From Vibrio mexicanus (GTDB taxonomy: Bacteria > Pseudomonadota > Gammaproteobacteria > Enterobacterales > Vibrionaceae), in NCBI RefSeq assembly GCF_001012815.1, contig NZ_JYJP01000016.1, positions 28,161-92,160 on the forward strand: a DNA stretch of 64,000 nucleotides, written 5' to 3'. How positions within the stretch are numbered: the first letter of the stretch is position 1; each line of letters starts with the position of its first letter. This document shows positions 1-9,072 of this stretch, piece after piece. A model generated the notes under the pieces. It saw only the letters and a list, made by a program, of their open reading frames with translations. It was not told the origin of the DNA and did not search any database. Made by a program: the position numbers and the translations under genes.

Positions 1-604
1 ATCGCAACACTAGAGGTAATTTGCTGAAGGTAAGCGTCCCAAGTTGAGCCGTTGGCAACAAGTGCTTCAGAAATATTGTGCGTGTCCAATCCACGATTTA
101 CTCCCACAATGATAGGCGTGCCCACGGCACCGAACGACACTGGGGTAGACTGAATCATCATGCCCATTAACACCGCAGCTAATGCCGGAAAACCGATAGC
201 AACCAAAAGGGGAGCAGCAATCGCAGCGGGTGTGCCAAAACCGGATGCGCCTTCAATAAAGGAACCAAAACACCATGCGATGATGATGGCTTGGACGCGT
301 CGGTCTGGTGAGATATTAGTAAAACCATTGCGAATGGTAGCAATAGCGCCAGTGTGTTTTAGGGTATTTAGTAAGAAAATTGCTCCAAAAACAATCCAAA
401 GAACGGCAACCGTAATGCCTAATCCTTGAAATACAGAAGCAAGAACCCGTGTGGTTGACATCTCCCAACCAAAAAGGGCGATGATAACGGTTAGACCAAA
501 TGCGACAGGCATTGCACGCTTGGCGGGCCAGTTTAGGCCGACAAGTAAGACAGCAGCCACCACAATTGGTGAGAAAGCCACAAGGCAAGTAAAGTTTCAC
601 TCAT
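1..604 (-). CDS. lctP: L-lactate permease (LctP family), 5' part, frameshifted
   Basis: Partial gene: it starts at the ATG complementary to 602-604 (GAGGA ribosome site 7 bases upstream) and runs off the left edge of the window. The protein begins MSETLLAL and, after one frame change near 577-580, continues [20 protein letters not shown] and then the strongly conserved lactate permease stretches [14 protein letters not shown] and [13 protein letters not shown]. The family imports lactate or glycolate with protons through the inner membrane. Restoring a GG doublet (TTGGTGGCT) rejoins the frames, so the break is probably one missing base. The divergent LysR gene at 793 may regulate it (inference). 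Confidence 0.88.
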
Positions 605-792
605 TGGTACATCCTCGTACAGGCAGTTTCCCTTAACTTTTGTGTTAGGGATGACTTGTTGAATCGAGCTCTATTGAGCTTCTCAAGTTTTATATTTGTG
701 ATAATTGTGTTAATTCGGGGTGAATTTACCCTTTCTTTTTTATTGATATAGGGAAATAATGAAAATGATTAATTCCAAAATTGACATAATAG
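605..792. promoter_or_regulatory. Divergent lactate permease / LysR promoter region
   Basis: This 188-bp AT-rich spacer separates divergent start codons. An interrupted inverted repeat (TCCCTTAAC, then GTTAGGGA) lies near 628-652, close to the permease start. A LysR protein encoded next to its target usually binds such a spacer. No exact -35/-10 pair is claimed. Confidence 0.4.
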
Positions 793-1692
793 ATGCGTGC
801 AGATGATTTAATTCTGTTTTCACAGGTGGTGGAAATGGGCAGTTTTAGTAAGGTTGCTGAAGCAAATAACCTTACAAATTCGGTAGTTAGCAAACGAATT
901 GCTCGTTTAGAGGAAGAGTTGGGCGTTCAGCTATTATATCGAACAACGCGTAAATTGACCCTCACCGAAGCGGGTAAGGCGCTCACCCACGGAGCAAAAA
1001 ATGTGAAGCAAGCCACTTCGGAGGCTATGGATGCAGTTTCAGGGTTTGGCGAAAATGTGAGTGGGCATATTAAAATGTCGGTGCCAACCATATCCGGTGA
1101 TTTGATTTTGGCCGATGCCGTGGCCGAATTTTGTAACACCCACCCTGGGCTTACGGTGGACATGTCTCTCGATAATCGGTTTGTTGATCTGGTGGAAGGT
1201 GGCTTCGACTTGGTCATCCGCACGGGTTATCTTGAGGATTCAAGCTTAATTGCCAGACACATTTTGGACTCTCAATGGGTTGTATGCGCGTCTCCTGCGT
1301 ATATCGCTCGAAACAATAAGCCTGTGAAGCCAGAAGATCTGGTTCAACACAACTGCTTGCAATATGCGTATCAAACCACGGGTGCCAGTGAGTGGGAGTT
1401 CAAAGGGCGAGAGGGGAACTATATTGTGCGAGTCTCGGGTTCGTTCTCAACCAACAATGCCACTGCGCTACGCAAGGCGGCATTGGGTGGTCATGGCATT
1501 GCCTACGTGCCTCGCTGTTTGGTCTATCACGATATTCGCAATGGGCAGTTAGTCGATCTATTCCCAGAGCTCGTGGGTAAAAGGCTCGGTATTTACGCGG
1601 TTTACCCGTTTACGCGTCAGCCTCCAAACAAAGTAAAACTGCTTATTGAGCATATTCGAGCTCGTTACCTAGCAATCTCTCACTATTTTTAA
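793..1692 (+). CDS. LysR-family transcriptional regulator
   Basis: A 299-aa protein of normal LysR length. The N-terminal winged helix-turn-helix spans about residues 1-60 (FSKVAEANNLTNSVVSKRI, then LEEELGVQLLYRTTRKLTLTEAG). The effector-binding domain fills residues 90-295. The arrangement (LILFSQVVEMGSFSKVAE; LDNRFVDLVEGGFDLVIRTG) is that of the large CrgA/DsdC-like group whose ligands cannot be read from sequence. It is transcribed away from the lactate permease, so control of lactate uptake is a reasonable guess only. The reading frame is intact. Its end lies 27 bp from the convergent end of a second LysR gene. Confidence 0.9.
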   Translation: MRADDLILFSQVVEMGSFSKVAEANNLTNSVVSKRIARLEEELGVQLLYRTTRKLTLTEAGKALTHGAKNVKQATSEAMDAVSGFGENVSGHIKMSVPTISGDLILADAVAEFCNTHPGLTVDMSLDNRFVDLVEGGFDLVIRTGYLEDSSLIARHILDSQWVVCASPAYIARNNKPVKPEDLVQHNCLQYAYQTTGASEWEFKGREGNYIVRVSGSFSTNNATALRKAALGGHGIAYVPRCLVYHDIRNGQLVDLFPELVGKRLGIYAVYPFTRQPPNKVKLLIEHIRARYLAISHYF

Positions 1693-1719
1693 ATGCATTG
1701 CTTTAGAGAGGGGGCTGAA

Positions 1720-2628
1720 TTAGCTCCCTTTAACAACTGACGAAAAATGCTCTCTAAGAAAGTCACTCAATGCTTTAACCTGCGGCGGTATCCCTTGGCG
1801 AGACGGCATTAGCAGGCTCAGTTGCACTCTATTTAACATCCAGCCATCTAAGACTCTTACAACCTGACCTGACTTTAACTCTTTACGGCACACGTAAGAG
1901 GGCAACGCAGCCACTCCCATACTTTGCATAGCAGCATGCTTCAGCGTTGAAAGGTCTTGTGAGCAGAAAAACGGAGATGTTTGGATTTGAGCGCTCAACC
2001 CATCGTCGTGTTGCAGTAGAATCATCGAAGCATTTTGTTGATTTCCCATTGCGAGGTAGCGCGAGTCAGTTAAGCCGCAAGGCTCAGTGAGCTGAGGATG
2101 CTCCGCGTAGTAACTTGGCGAAGCAAAGAAATGCCATTCAACATCGGCAAGATGATGGGCGATCATGCTAGAGTCAGGAAGCGGTGCATTATGCCCGCGA
2201 ATGGCGAGGTCAATGCCTTCCGTGATGAGGTCAATGTTCGAGTTAGTCACGTGCTGCTCTACCACTACGTCAGGGTATTCAAGGGCGAACCGACAAATGA
2301 GTTCTTTGAGGGCGAACTGAGCCACCCCAACCGAACTGCTAATCCTCACTGAACCTGATAAATTGCCTTCAGGGCTGAGCACAGAGGCCTCTGCCATTTC
2401 CATTGTATCCACCAGTTTGCGGGCATGCTTATAGAATGTCATGCCTTGCTCAGTAATAGAGATGCTCCGCGATGTCCGCTGAATAAGCCTTCGCCCTAAA
2501 CGCTGTTCGAGCTGACTGACATGCCGACTTAGCCGAGATTTAGGTACGCCCAAGACATTCGCGGCTGCGGTGTAGCCTTTCTTTTCAACAACATGAACAA
2601 AGTAATAGTAATCATTGAGATCGATCAT
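1720..2628 (-). CDS. LysR-family transcriptional regulator, divergent from pirin
   Basis: A 302-aa LysR protein starting MIDLNDYYYFVHVVEKKGYTAAA. The winged helix motif runs to LEQRLGRRLIQRTSRSISITEQG (about residue 60), followed by a periplasmic-binding-like effector domain with GIDLAIRGHNAPLPDSSMIA near the middle. The frame is intact. It is divergent from the pirin-like gene over about 107 bp. LysR genes are commonly encoded head-to-head with pirin genes in proteobacteria, so pirin is the likely target (inference from family context). It differs clearly from the neighbouring LysR at 793, so the two are not a recent duplication. Confidence 0.9.
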   Translation of the reverse strand: MIDLNDYYYFVHVVEKKGYTAAANVLGVPKSRLSRHVSQLEQRLGRRLIQRTSRSISITEQGMTFYKHARKLVDTMEMAEASVLSPEGNLSGSVRISSSVGVAQFALKELICRFALEYPDVVVEQHVTNSNIDLITEGIDLAIRGHNAPLPDSSMIAHHLADVEWHFFASPSYYAEHPQLTEPCGLTDSRYLAMGNQQNASMILLQHDDGLSAQIQTSPFFCSQDLSTLKHAAMQSMGVAALPSYVCRKELKSGQVVRVLDGWMLNRVQLSLLMPSRQGIPPQVKALSDFLREHFSSVVKGS

Positions 2629-2735
2629 TTCTAATGTTCCATTTTTAGAACGATGAGTTCGATTATTGACTATTTTTTGCTGAAATCAAGCTTGCTATCT
2701 TTATTTCAACGCAATAAATGGAACGTAGAAGCATA

Positions 2736-3664
2736 ATGTCAGCATTAAAAGGATTCACTACACGTACTTCATCAGATCAATCTTCAGATAACCAGGTTTC
2801 AGAAAACGAAGCTTCAGTAAACATTGTCGGCCCGATTAAGGGGAGCCGACTGTCGGTAGGTGACGGTTTCACTGGTACGGGTTTTCGTTATGGTCAGTTT
2901 GAAGGACAAATGGACCCGCTAATCATGGTCGACCATTAAGTTATGACCACACCAACATTTGGCGCACACCCACACGCGGGTTTGTCAGCCGTTTCGATAT
3001 TACCGGAAGACACGGAAGGTCTGTTTAACAACCGTGATTCTCTGGGCAACGATTTCAATATCGAAGCAGGAGACTTGTATTGGCTTAAAGCCGGCAGTGG
3101 CGCAATCCACGACGAAGCACCGCTTAAAGGCGCGAAAGTACACGGCTACAACTGTTTGTGAATCTACCTGCCAGATTGAAACACTCGGTGCCGGATTCCT
3201 TGCATGTTAGACGTGGAGACATGCCAATCCTAGAAGGGACGGGCTACCGAGTTAAAATCGTACTGGGTGAATCAAATGGTATAGCGGGGGCAAAGTCTAT
3301 AGCCTTACCTTTCACTGCTCTCGATGGTCATATACAAGCTGAAGCTTCATTTAGTCACGAAGCACAAAAGCAGCATAGCGCATGGATATACGCAATCGAC
3401 GGCAGCATTGAAGTTGATATTGATAGTACAGAGTTAGTTCTTCAACAAGGCGAATCACTGGCGGTTAAATCGACTAATGATCATCAAGCGTTACCGATTC
3501 GTGTGATTGGGAAGAGCGATACCAACAATTACTTTGTCATTCTATCTGGCGAGACAGTACAAGAGTCGTTTGTTCAACAAGGCCCGTTTGCAATGAGCAA
3601 CATGGAAGAGATCCGCGAGGTGACACAACGATACCAAAATGGTGAGTTAGGTAGTTTGGCATAG
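2736..3664 (+). pseudogene. Pirin-family cupin protein, broken by a stop and a frameshift
   Basis: Three consecutive reading segments together give an about 309-aa pirin. Segment one ends ...GQMDPLIMVDH, segment two resumes at once with VMTTPTFGAHPHAGLSAVSILPED, segment three continues NLPARLKHSVPDSLHV. The pirin metal-binding motif (PHAG) is present. The first break, at 2937-2939, is an in-frame TAA where pirins normally have Tyr (VDHYxM). The second, near 3144-3148, is a missing base: restoring GGCCTA gives HGLQLFVNLPARLK. Pirins are Fe-binding cupins, some with quercetinase activity. The substitution-type stop does not fit the homopolymer-deletion pattern seen elsewhere, so this locus has the better claim to be a true pseudogene. 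The start at 2736 is chosen over the ATG at 2718 on family length. Confidence 0.85.
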
Positions 3665-3677
3665 AGCTATGAGAACC

Positions 3678-3708
3678 GGTCGCTCGCACCTTTGCGGTGC
3701 TAGCGACC
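3678..3708. other. Strong hairpin after pirin
   Basis: GGTCGCTCGCACC (3678-3690) pairs with 3696-3708 with one mismatch over 13 bp and a short loop. No U-tract follows, so it may be an mRNA-stabilising hairpin or a dispersed palindrome rather than a classical terminator. Confidence 0.5.
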
Positions 3709-3739
3709 CAATGGCAGGTGATTATATAGCAGGGAAGCT

Positions 3740-3988
3740 ATGAAGATTCACAACTTACATTTCTATCTATTTTCTATGGTGATGGCAGCTGTCATGTCTG
3801 GTGGGATGTCGCTTGCTATGTTGCTGGTAAATATCGAAGGAAATCTATTGGCGAGTGCGTTTATTAATAGCTGGCTATCGGCGTGGTTAACTTCATTTAT
3901 GGTTGCATGGCCATTAAGTATGTTTGTGGTGCCACTGGCTAATCGAAGTGTCAATTGGATGATGTCGCTACTGAAACCGCTGCAATGA
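3740..3988 (+). CDS. DUF2798-type small membrane protein
   Basis: An 82-aa protein with two hydrophobic segments (about 8-30, FYLFSMVMAAVMSGGMSLAML, and 42-65, INSWLSAWLTSFMVAWPLSMFV). The length, the two-helix layout and the ending PLANRSVNWMM match the DUF2798 family, whose function is unknown. AGGGAAGCT lies just upstream of the ATG. It sits alone between the pirin and acetyltransferase genes with no shared operon signal. Confidence 0.75.
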   Translation: MKIHNLHFYLFSMVMAAVMSGGMSLAMLLVNIEGNLLASAFINSWLSAWLTSFMVAWPLSMFVVPLANRSVNWMMSLLKPLQ

Positions 3989-4110
3989 ATTACTCTAACT
4001 TCATGATCTAACGTTGTTATTCGAGTCCATGAACGGCATTATGGAGGGATAGACGCGATTAAATAACCGTGAGTTCTTACTTCAGTCTTGAGTTGATTAC
4101 GAGGCACTTC

Positions 4111-4532
4111 ATGATTTCATTTAAGCAAACAGAAGATTTGTCTGCTTCAGCCCAGATAACGTACGACAACATGCAACCGTACTATACGCATTATGGTGTT
4201 GAGTGGGAGCTTGTAACGATAAGAAAGCAAATCTCAGATCTAGAAAATTGGGACATTCTGTTTGATGACACAGTAGTGGGCGCAGTACGTTTAGCTATGA
4301 TGAGAGCGGTTGTTATTTGCGCGATCTGCAAGTAACTAAGGAATATCAGGGTAAAGGCATCGGTGCAAAGGCGCTCAAGAAAGTCTTGATGCTCGCGATA
4401 GATGCTGGTGCAGATTCAGTTCGTTTGAGAGTGTTTAAAATTAGCCCAGCTCGTCACCTTTATCAAAGAGAAGGGTATGCGATCGATAAAGAAGAAGAGC
4501 GCTTTTATTACATGTCCCGACCCGTGAACTAA
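4111..4532 (+). CDS. GNAT-family N-acetyltransferase, frameshifted
   Basis: An about 140-aa acetyl-CoA-dependent acetyltransferase of the GNAT fold. The start at 4111 (MISFKQTEDLSAS) is preceded by ACGAGG. The first part runs to VVGAVRLA and, after a one-base loss near 4293-4296, continues YDESGCYLRDLQVTKEYQGKGIGAKAL. This contains the acetyl-CoA pyrophosphate-binding motif (YQGKGIG). The end has the usual LYQREGYAI beta-5 region. Restoring a T (GCTTATGAT) rejoins the frames. The substrate cannot be deduced. Confidence 0.82.
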
Positions 4533-4559
4533 GAGTGAATAACTTTGCAAGGAGGCAAT

Positions 4560-4934
4560 ATGGACTTTCTATTGTATTTAGCTGCTTTCTTACTGGTGCT
4601 TGTCTCTATTGCGCACTCCTATTTGGGTGAGCGTTTTTTATTGTCAAAACTGTTTGAACAACGTCATTGGCCAAAAGTGTTGGGCAGTGATGGATTTGCC
4701 AAGCGAACGCTTCGTTTTGCTTGGCACCTTACATCGGTTACTTGTCTTGGTTTTGCCGCCATTTTGGTGGTATTGACGCAGCCACAGGTGAGCAAGTTGC
4801 TCATCAGTCAGATTATCGCGACAACTTTTGCTTTTCATTTCGTCATTTCGCTGTTGGCTTCTAGGGGCAAACATCTGTCGTGGATTTTATTCGGGACCGT
4901 CACGTTTTTAGTTGTTCTGAATACATACCTTTAG
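4560..4934 (+). CDS. Small four-helix membrane protein, unknown function
   Basis: A 124-aa protein whose start is fixed by an AAGGAGG ribosome site 5-6 bases before the ATG at 4560. Four hydrophobic segments are visible (about residues 2-20, 55-75, 84-101 and 107-123). The N-terminal helix ends in HSYLGERFLL, with a conserved-looking HW pair near residue 39. I do not recognise a characterised family. It lies between an acetyltransferase and a secreted hydrolase, all on the same strand but with separate spacers. Confidence 0.7.
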   Translation: MDFLLYLAAFLLVLVSIAHSYLGERFLLSKLFEQRHWPKVLGSDGFAKRTLRFAWHLTSVTCLGFAAILVVLTQPQVSKLLISQIIATTFAFHFVISLLASRGKHLSWILFGTVTFLVVLNTYL

Positions 4935-4994
4935 ATTTTTAGCTTGGGTTCAACTAGCCCAGCTTTATACATATTAAGTTGAAAGGAAATTGAA

Positions 4995-5855
4995 ATGATT
5001 AAAAGGAACTACCGGCTAGCAGCGGCGTCATTATTATCAATGTTTGCTACTTATACGTTTGCGATGACAGAAGAAGTGAATATGGTGCCGGTACAGCTTG
5101 ATGGTGACACGGTTGAACTAGAAATCATCGTGCATAAGCCTGACGGCTATCAACAAGGAACTAAGCTGCCAACGGTGATTTTGAATCATGGCTCGACTGG
5201 TTGGGGGACGAATCCTTCGTATTTCACAGCGAAAATTGACTATTTCGATGCGCTGATTGCGTATTTTGGCGATCGTGGTTGGGCCGTGGCAGTGCCAATG
5301 CGTCGTGGTCGCGGTAATTCAGAAGGCCTTTATGACGAAGGGTTTGATAGCAACAGGAAGTATGGTTATACCTGTGAAACGGGTAGGTCGCTTGCTGGAG
5401 CACAAAGAGCGTTAGACGATGTACATGCTTCTGTCGAAGCGATTGAGGCGATGCCATTTGTTGATACAGAGAACCTAATAATCGGCGGGATTTCTCGCGG
5501 TGGTATCCTCAGTACAGCTTACGCAGGCGAACATCCAGATAAGTTTAAAGGAATCATTAATTTTGTTGGTGGTTGGATGGGTGATGGGTGCCCAACGGCA
5601 GAAGGCATTAACGGTTCTTTATTTGTACGTGGAGCGGCAACAAAGGTTGAATCAATCTGGCTTTATGGTAACAACGATCATTATTATCGAATGTCCCACT
5701 CACAATCGAACTTTAATAAGTTTGTCGCCGCAGGTGGCAAAGGGGATTTCCACCAAGTGAATGTCGAACCTGGTCAAAACGGGCACTTTATTGGTTCTTA
5801 TCCTCAAAAATGGACAGCTCTGATGGATGAGTATCTCGATGACCGTAATCTGTAG
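4995..5855 (+). CDS. Exported alpha/beta hydrolase (dienelactone-hydrolase-like)
   Basis: A 286-aa protein with a signal peptide (MIKRNYRLAAASLLSMFATYTFA, cleavage near residue 23), so it is probably periplasmic. The fold markers are clear: an oxyanion region ILNHGSTGWG (62-71), the nucleophile elbow GISRGG with Ser167, an acid Asp228 in GNNDHY, and His264 in NGHF. These make a plausible Ser-Asp-His triad. Cysteines at about 127 and 199 could form a disulphide in the periplasm. The family includes esterases, peptidases and dienelactone hydrolases; the substrate is not evident. A D-Ala-D-Ala dipeptidase follows 32 bp downstream on the same strand, so the two may be co-transcribed. Confidence 0.85.
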   Translation: MIKRNYRLAAASLLSMFATYTFAMTEEVNMVPVQLDGDTVELEIIVHKPDGYQQGTKLPTVILNHGSTGWGTNPSYFTAKIDYFDALIAYFGDRGWAVAVPMRRGRGNSEGLYDEGFDSNRKYGYTCETGRSLAGAQRALDDVHASVEAIEAMPFVDTENLIIGGISRGGILSTAYAGEHPDKFKGIINFVGGWMGDGCPTAEGINGSLFVRGAATKVESIWLYGNNDHYYRMSHSQSNFNKFVAAGGKGDFHQVNVEPGQNGHFIGSYPQKWTALMDEYLDDRNL

Positions 5856-5887
5856 AGCGGCAAAAGGAAATAACGGGGAAAGAAAAC

Positions 5888-6514
5888 TTGAGTCATATTG
5901 ATATTGCCGACCCTTCGGTGATTGCTATACCGATCAAAGATACAGGAGAAAGGCTAATATCCGTAGAAGGCTTGATTGAGATCGGCCCTCCCGCGGAAAG
6001 CAGTGCAACCCAAGAACACTACCACCTGCTGCGTGAAAGTGTGGTTAAAAAGCTCATCCGCGCACAATCTCATCTTCCGACAGGCCTAAGGTTTAGAATT
6101 TACGAGGGCTATCGTTGCCCTCGATTTCAAAGTGAGCTGTTTGAACAGCAGCTTACTCGTGAACTGGCTATAAACCCTCTACTTACTTCGGAGGAAGCAT
6201 TCAAAAACGCCTCTTTGCTGGTGGCTCCAGTGACTACCTATGAAGGCAAGACTTTGTCTCCACCACACAGCACCGGTGGCGCGTTAGACATTGAAATTGT
6301 TAACACAAGCGGGCAGGTGCTGGATTTTGGTATGGAGATAAAAGAGTGGTCTACTGTACCTGCCGAACTGTGTGAAACCAAGACTCCAAATCTGTCATCT
6401 TTAGCGTTAAGTAACCGCAATCTATTATGCTCGGTGTTACAGGCAGAAGGTTTTGTCAATTACACAAGGGAGTGGTGGCACTTTTCATATGGCGACCAAT
6501 ACTGGCTTATGTAA
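5888..6514 (+). CDS. VanX/DdpX-type D-alanyl-D-alanine dipeptidase
   Basis: A 208-aa zinc peptidase of family M15. The key motifs are in order: EGYRCP (catalytic Arg region, residues 74-79), the zinc-binding SxHxxGxAxD as SPPHSTGGALD (about 124-134), and EWWHF (about 196-200) with the catalytic Glu and third zinc His. These enzymes hydrolyse D-Ala-D-Ala. In Gram-negative bacteria they are thought to recycle cell-wall dipeptide. There is no signal peptide, so it is probably cytoplasmic. The start is a TTG at 5888 preceded by GGGGAAAG; no in-frame ATG lies nearby. It follows the exported hydrolase at 4995. Confidence 0.85.
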   Translation: MSHIDIADPSVIAIPIKDTGERLISVEGLIEIGPPAESSATQEHYHLLRESVVKKLIRAQSHLPTGLRFRIYEGYRCPRFQSELFEQQLTRELAINPLLTSEEAFKNASLLVAPVTTYEGKTLSPPHSTGGALDIEIVNTSGQVLDFGMEIKEWSTVPAELCETKTPNLSSLALSNRNLLCSVLQAEGFVNYTREWWHFSYGDQYWLM

Positions 6515-6584
6515 CGGGAGCTTCATTCGCCAAATACGGTTCGATTGGCACATAAATAGACGTAAATTAAGGAATAGAAAAACG

Positions 6585-6665
6585 ATGAATCATGTCATGC
6601 TCGACGTTGATGGAACGTTTGAGTATGACAATAATATTGCATTTTACGCACCCCAAAGTATGTAA
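6585..6665 (+). pseudogene. Possible remnant of a HAD-family hydrolase N-terminus
   Basis: A 26-codon reading frame starting MNHVMLDVDGTF resembles the first strand and nucleophile motif (DxDGT) of HAD phosphatases, then diverges and stops at once. A GGAATAG sequence precedes the ATG. No downstream HAD motifs were found in the next 140 bases. It could be a decayed gene start or chance. Confidence 0.3.
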
Positions 6666-6804
6666 TAAACGGTTACATTCAAGCTGGCTATTATTAGTTC
6701 TATTAGATGAAATTAGTTCGTATCTAGTTCAAAAGTCTTGATTTCTGTTAAGTGACGCTCACAAATACATAGGGTATATTTACCTTTCTGTAGGAAGGGG
6801 TGAC

Positions 6805-7854
6805 GTGACTCAAATGTTTACAAGTTTATTTGAAAAATGGCTGGGAATGAGTCGTTCTCATGAAGATTTTAGAGACAGCTTATTTGTGCTCATCGCAGTG
6901 AGTATTTTGTCATGCGTTCTTCTTCTCTTTATCTACTACAACATCGCAATTGTGCCTAACTTCGTGATGGCTTCTATTGAAATAACAGGCTTGGTTTTCT
7001 GTTTGTTGGCCTATTATTTCTTGTGGCAAGGTCGTGAAGTTAATTTAGCCGCCAATATTATGGTATCGGTAATGACCAGTATCAGTTTACTTCTGATATA
7101 TGGAACAGGGCACCAAGAGTTTGCTCTGGCTTTTGCGTTTCTTACACCGATTGTATCTATATTTGTTCTAGGCTATCGAGTTGGGTCGGTGTTTAGCTTA
7201 CTCAACTTTGCTATTGTTGCGTATATATGTGTAACAGGGATGGATTATTGGCTACCCGTCTACTTTGATGATATTAGTTTTATTCACCTATCTGCTGTTT
7301 ATTTTTTCTTGTTTCTTACCGCTTTCTTTTACGATTCTGGTCGCCGAAAAACGATGGCGATGTTAAAAGAGTCGAATCGACAGCTTCAAAACCTGTCACA
7401 TACCGATATGCTCACCCAGCTTTATAATCGTCGCCACATGGAAGGGCATCTCAAGGAGGTTGGCCGAGTAAATTGGGTTGCGATTTTAGATATCGATGAC
7501 TTCAAAAAGATTAACGATGAGCATGGCCATGATGTTGGAGATCGCGTGCTGATCAAAATCGCTCGCATCCTGAGTTCCAAAATGGATAAGTTTGGTCATG
7601 TAGGGCGTTGGGGAGGAGAAGAATTCCTCATTGCTTTTGAGGTTGCTGAGCGAGCAGAAGTCGAGGCGCAAATCGAATCGATTCAGTCCGCTATCGCAAG
7701 CTATGATTTTGGCATTAAAAGACCTGTTACATTAAGTTGCGGTATCGCATTACATAATAACAGCGTTAAGAGCAGTACCTATCGCCGCGCTGATGAAGCT
7801 CTGTATCAGGCGAAAGCATCGGGTAAGAACCGTTATCGTATGGCTGCGAGTTAA
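6805..7854 (+). CDS. Membrane diguanylate cyclase (GGDEF)
   Basis: A 349-aa protein with about six membrane segments (residues 27-175) and a GGDEF domain (about 195-345). The signature GGEEF at 270-274 is intact, and DIDDFKKINDEHGHDVGD (229-246) supplies the metal and substrate residues, so it should make c-di-GMP. The usual RxxD product-inhibition site before the signature is replaced by DKFG, so feedback inhibition through that site is unlikely. The start is a GTG at 6805 with AGGAAGGGG upstream. The membrane part has no recognised ligand motif. A terminator follows. Confidence 0.9.
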   Translation: MTQMFTSLFEKWLGMSRSHEDFRDSLFVLIAVSILSCVLLLFIYYNIAIVPNFVMASIEITGLVFCLLAYYFLWQGREVNLAANIMVSVMTSISLLLIYGTGHQEFALAFAFLTPIVSIFVLGYRVGSVFSLLNFAIVAYICVTGMDYWLPVYFDDISFIHLSAVYFFLFLTAFFYDSGRRKTMAMLKESNRQLQNLSHTDMLTQLYNRRHMEGHLKEVGRVNWVAILDIDDFKKINDEHGHDVGDRVLIKIARILSSKMDKFGHVGRWGGEEFLIAFEVAERAEVEAQIESIQSAIASYDFGIKRPVTLSCGIALHNNSVKSSTYRRADEALYQAKASGKNRYRMAAS

Positions 7855-7857
7855 AGT

Positions 7858-7880
7858 AAAGGGGCGTTAAGCCCCTTTTT
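7858..7880 (+). terminator. Rho-independent terminator between convergent genes
   Basis: The GGGGC stem (7861-7865), GTTAA loop and GCCCC (7871-7875) are followed by five Ts. It ends the diguanylate cyclase gene and may also serve the convergent methyltransferase gene. Confidence 0.85.
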
Positions 7881-7894
7881 AGTATCCGTTGTTT

Positions 7895-8754
7895 TTACGA
7901 TTGATGACCAATCACGACTGCCATTTCATCCGCTTCGGTGAAAGGCGTGCCTCTTAGATCGCTATAAGTCTGTTTGATTTCCAAACCATGAGCGTTCAGT
8001 TCATTTGTTAGCTGATCAACTGTGAAGTGCTGAAGCCAGTTGTACACCGTCCATTCTTTGTCTTCTTGGCTGATGACGTACTTATCCAGCGTAACGAGAT
8101 CGCTCTGATAGGTAAACGAAGATTGAATACACCAATAATCTTCACCACTCCAAAAACCATTCATCGCATTGCGTTCAACATTCAGTGATTCTGCTTGTTG
8201 CTTAAAACGATGTGCGGTGTACACATCAAGCACGATAGAACCGTTCGGTGCCAGTAGCGATTTGAACTTGGCTAATAGTGTTGCGCGTTGGCTTGGGTTT
8301 AAAGCGCACAGGTCGCACATGACTAGAGTAATCAAGTCAAACTGACGATTGTCTTTGTACTCTAGATAGTTACCCAAGTGGTACTCAATCTCAATACCGG
8401 CTTCTTTTGCTTGGTTTTTTGCATAGGCAAGAGAGTTCTCTGAAAAGTCGAGTCCCACCACAGTACCAACACCGCTAGACTTTAAACGCTGAGTATATAG
8501 CCAGGTCCGCAGCCAAAATCGATGACTCTAGACTGGGCGTTGAGATTAAACTCAGTGATAAGCCATTGTGCAGATGCATCAATGAATTGTTGGGTGCGAG
8601 AGGCAAGGCTTAAATCAGGGTTTAAGTGGAAATTAAGCATTTGCTTTGCAATGTGTGTGTCAGTCCACAGCACATCTGCCGTGTATTTTGACCAAACTGC
8701 GGGTTTGGCTGCAGCTTTACTTAGATTTTTGTACATAGTTTGTAATTCCGACAA
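7895..8754 (-). CDS. Class I SAM-dependent methyltransferase, frameshifted
   Basis: An about 286-aa methyltransferase read from 8754. The first segment (MSELQTMYKNLSKAAAKPAVWSK) ends within motif I, DFGCGPG (residues 79-85). After a missing base near 8500 it continues GVGTVVGLDFSENSLAYAKNQA, the post-I acidic loop that binds the SAM ribose. Later comes DLITLVMCDLCAL (motif IV region). Restoring GGCCTA joins the halves. The substrate is unknown; overall it resembles generic small-molecule methyltransferases. It converges on the diguanylate cyclase. Confidence 0.83.
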
Positions 8755-9072
8755 TACATTTGTTGCCGTCCTTACAAGAACATTGAAGGGTGCTAATTAC
8801 CCTAAAAGGTCGTAAGGACGCGTAAAGAATGAGATTGTTGTTGAGATAAACATAGTGGTTGCCTCCCTAAGTTGAAATGAAATACGTTGAGATGAATCGA
8901 AAACGGGCGAACTCTACACATAGGCTTTCCATATCGCAATACTTAAATGATATTCACAAAGATAATTCGACGTTTCGTTGAGATGAATCATATTTGAACA
9001 AGCCAGCATGTGGATTGGAGCTAAGCGCGATAAAGCGTTAAGATACAGACTGTTTCAGTTTGGATAGATGTC
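8755..9072. other. Intergenic region, no gene seen
   Basis: These 318 bp lie between divergent starts (methyltransferase and the 9073 gene). They must hold both promoters. I saw no convincing ORF, RNA fold with a U-tract, or repeat. Confidence 0.5.
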
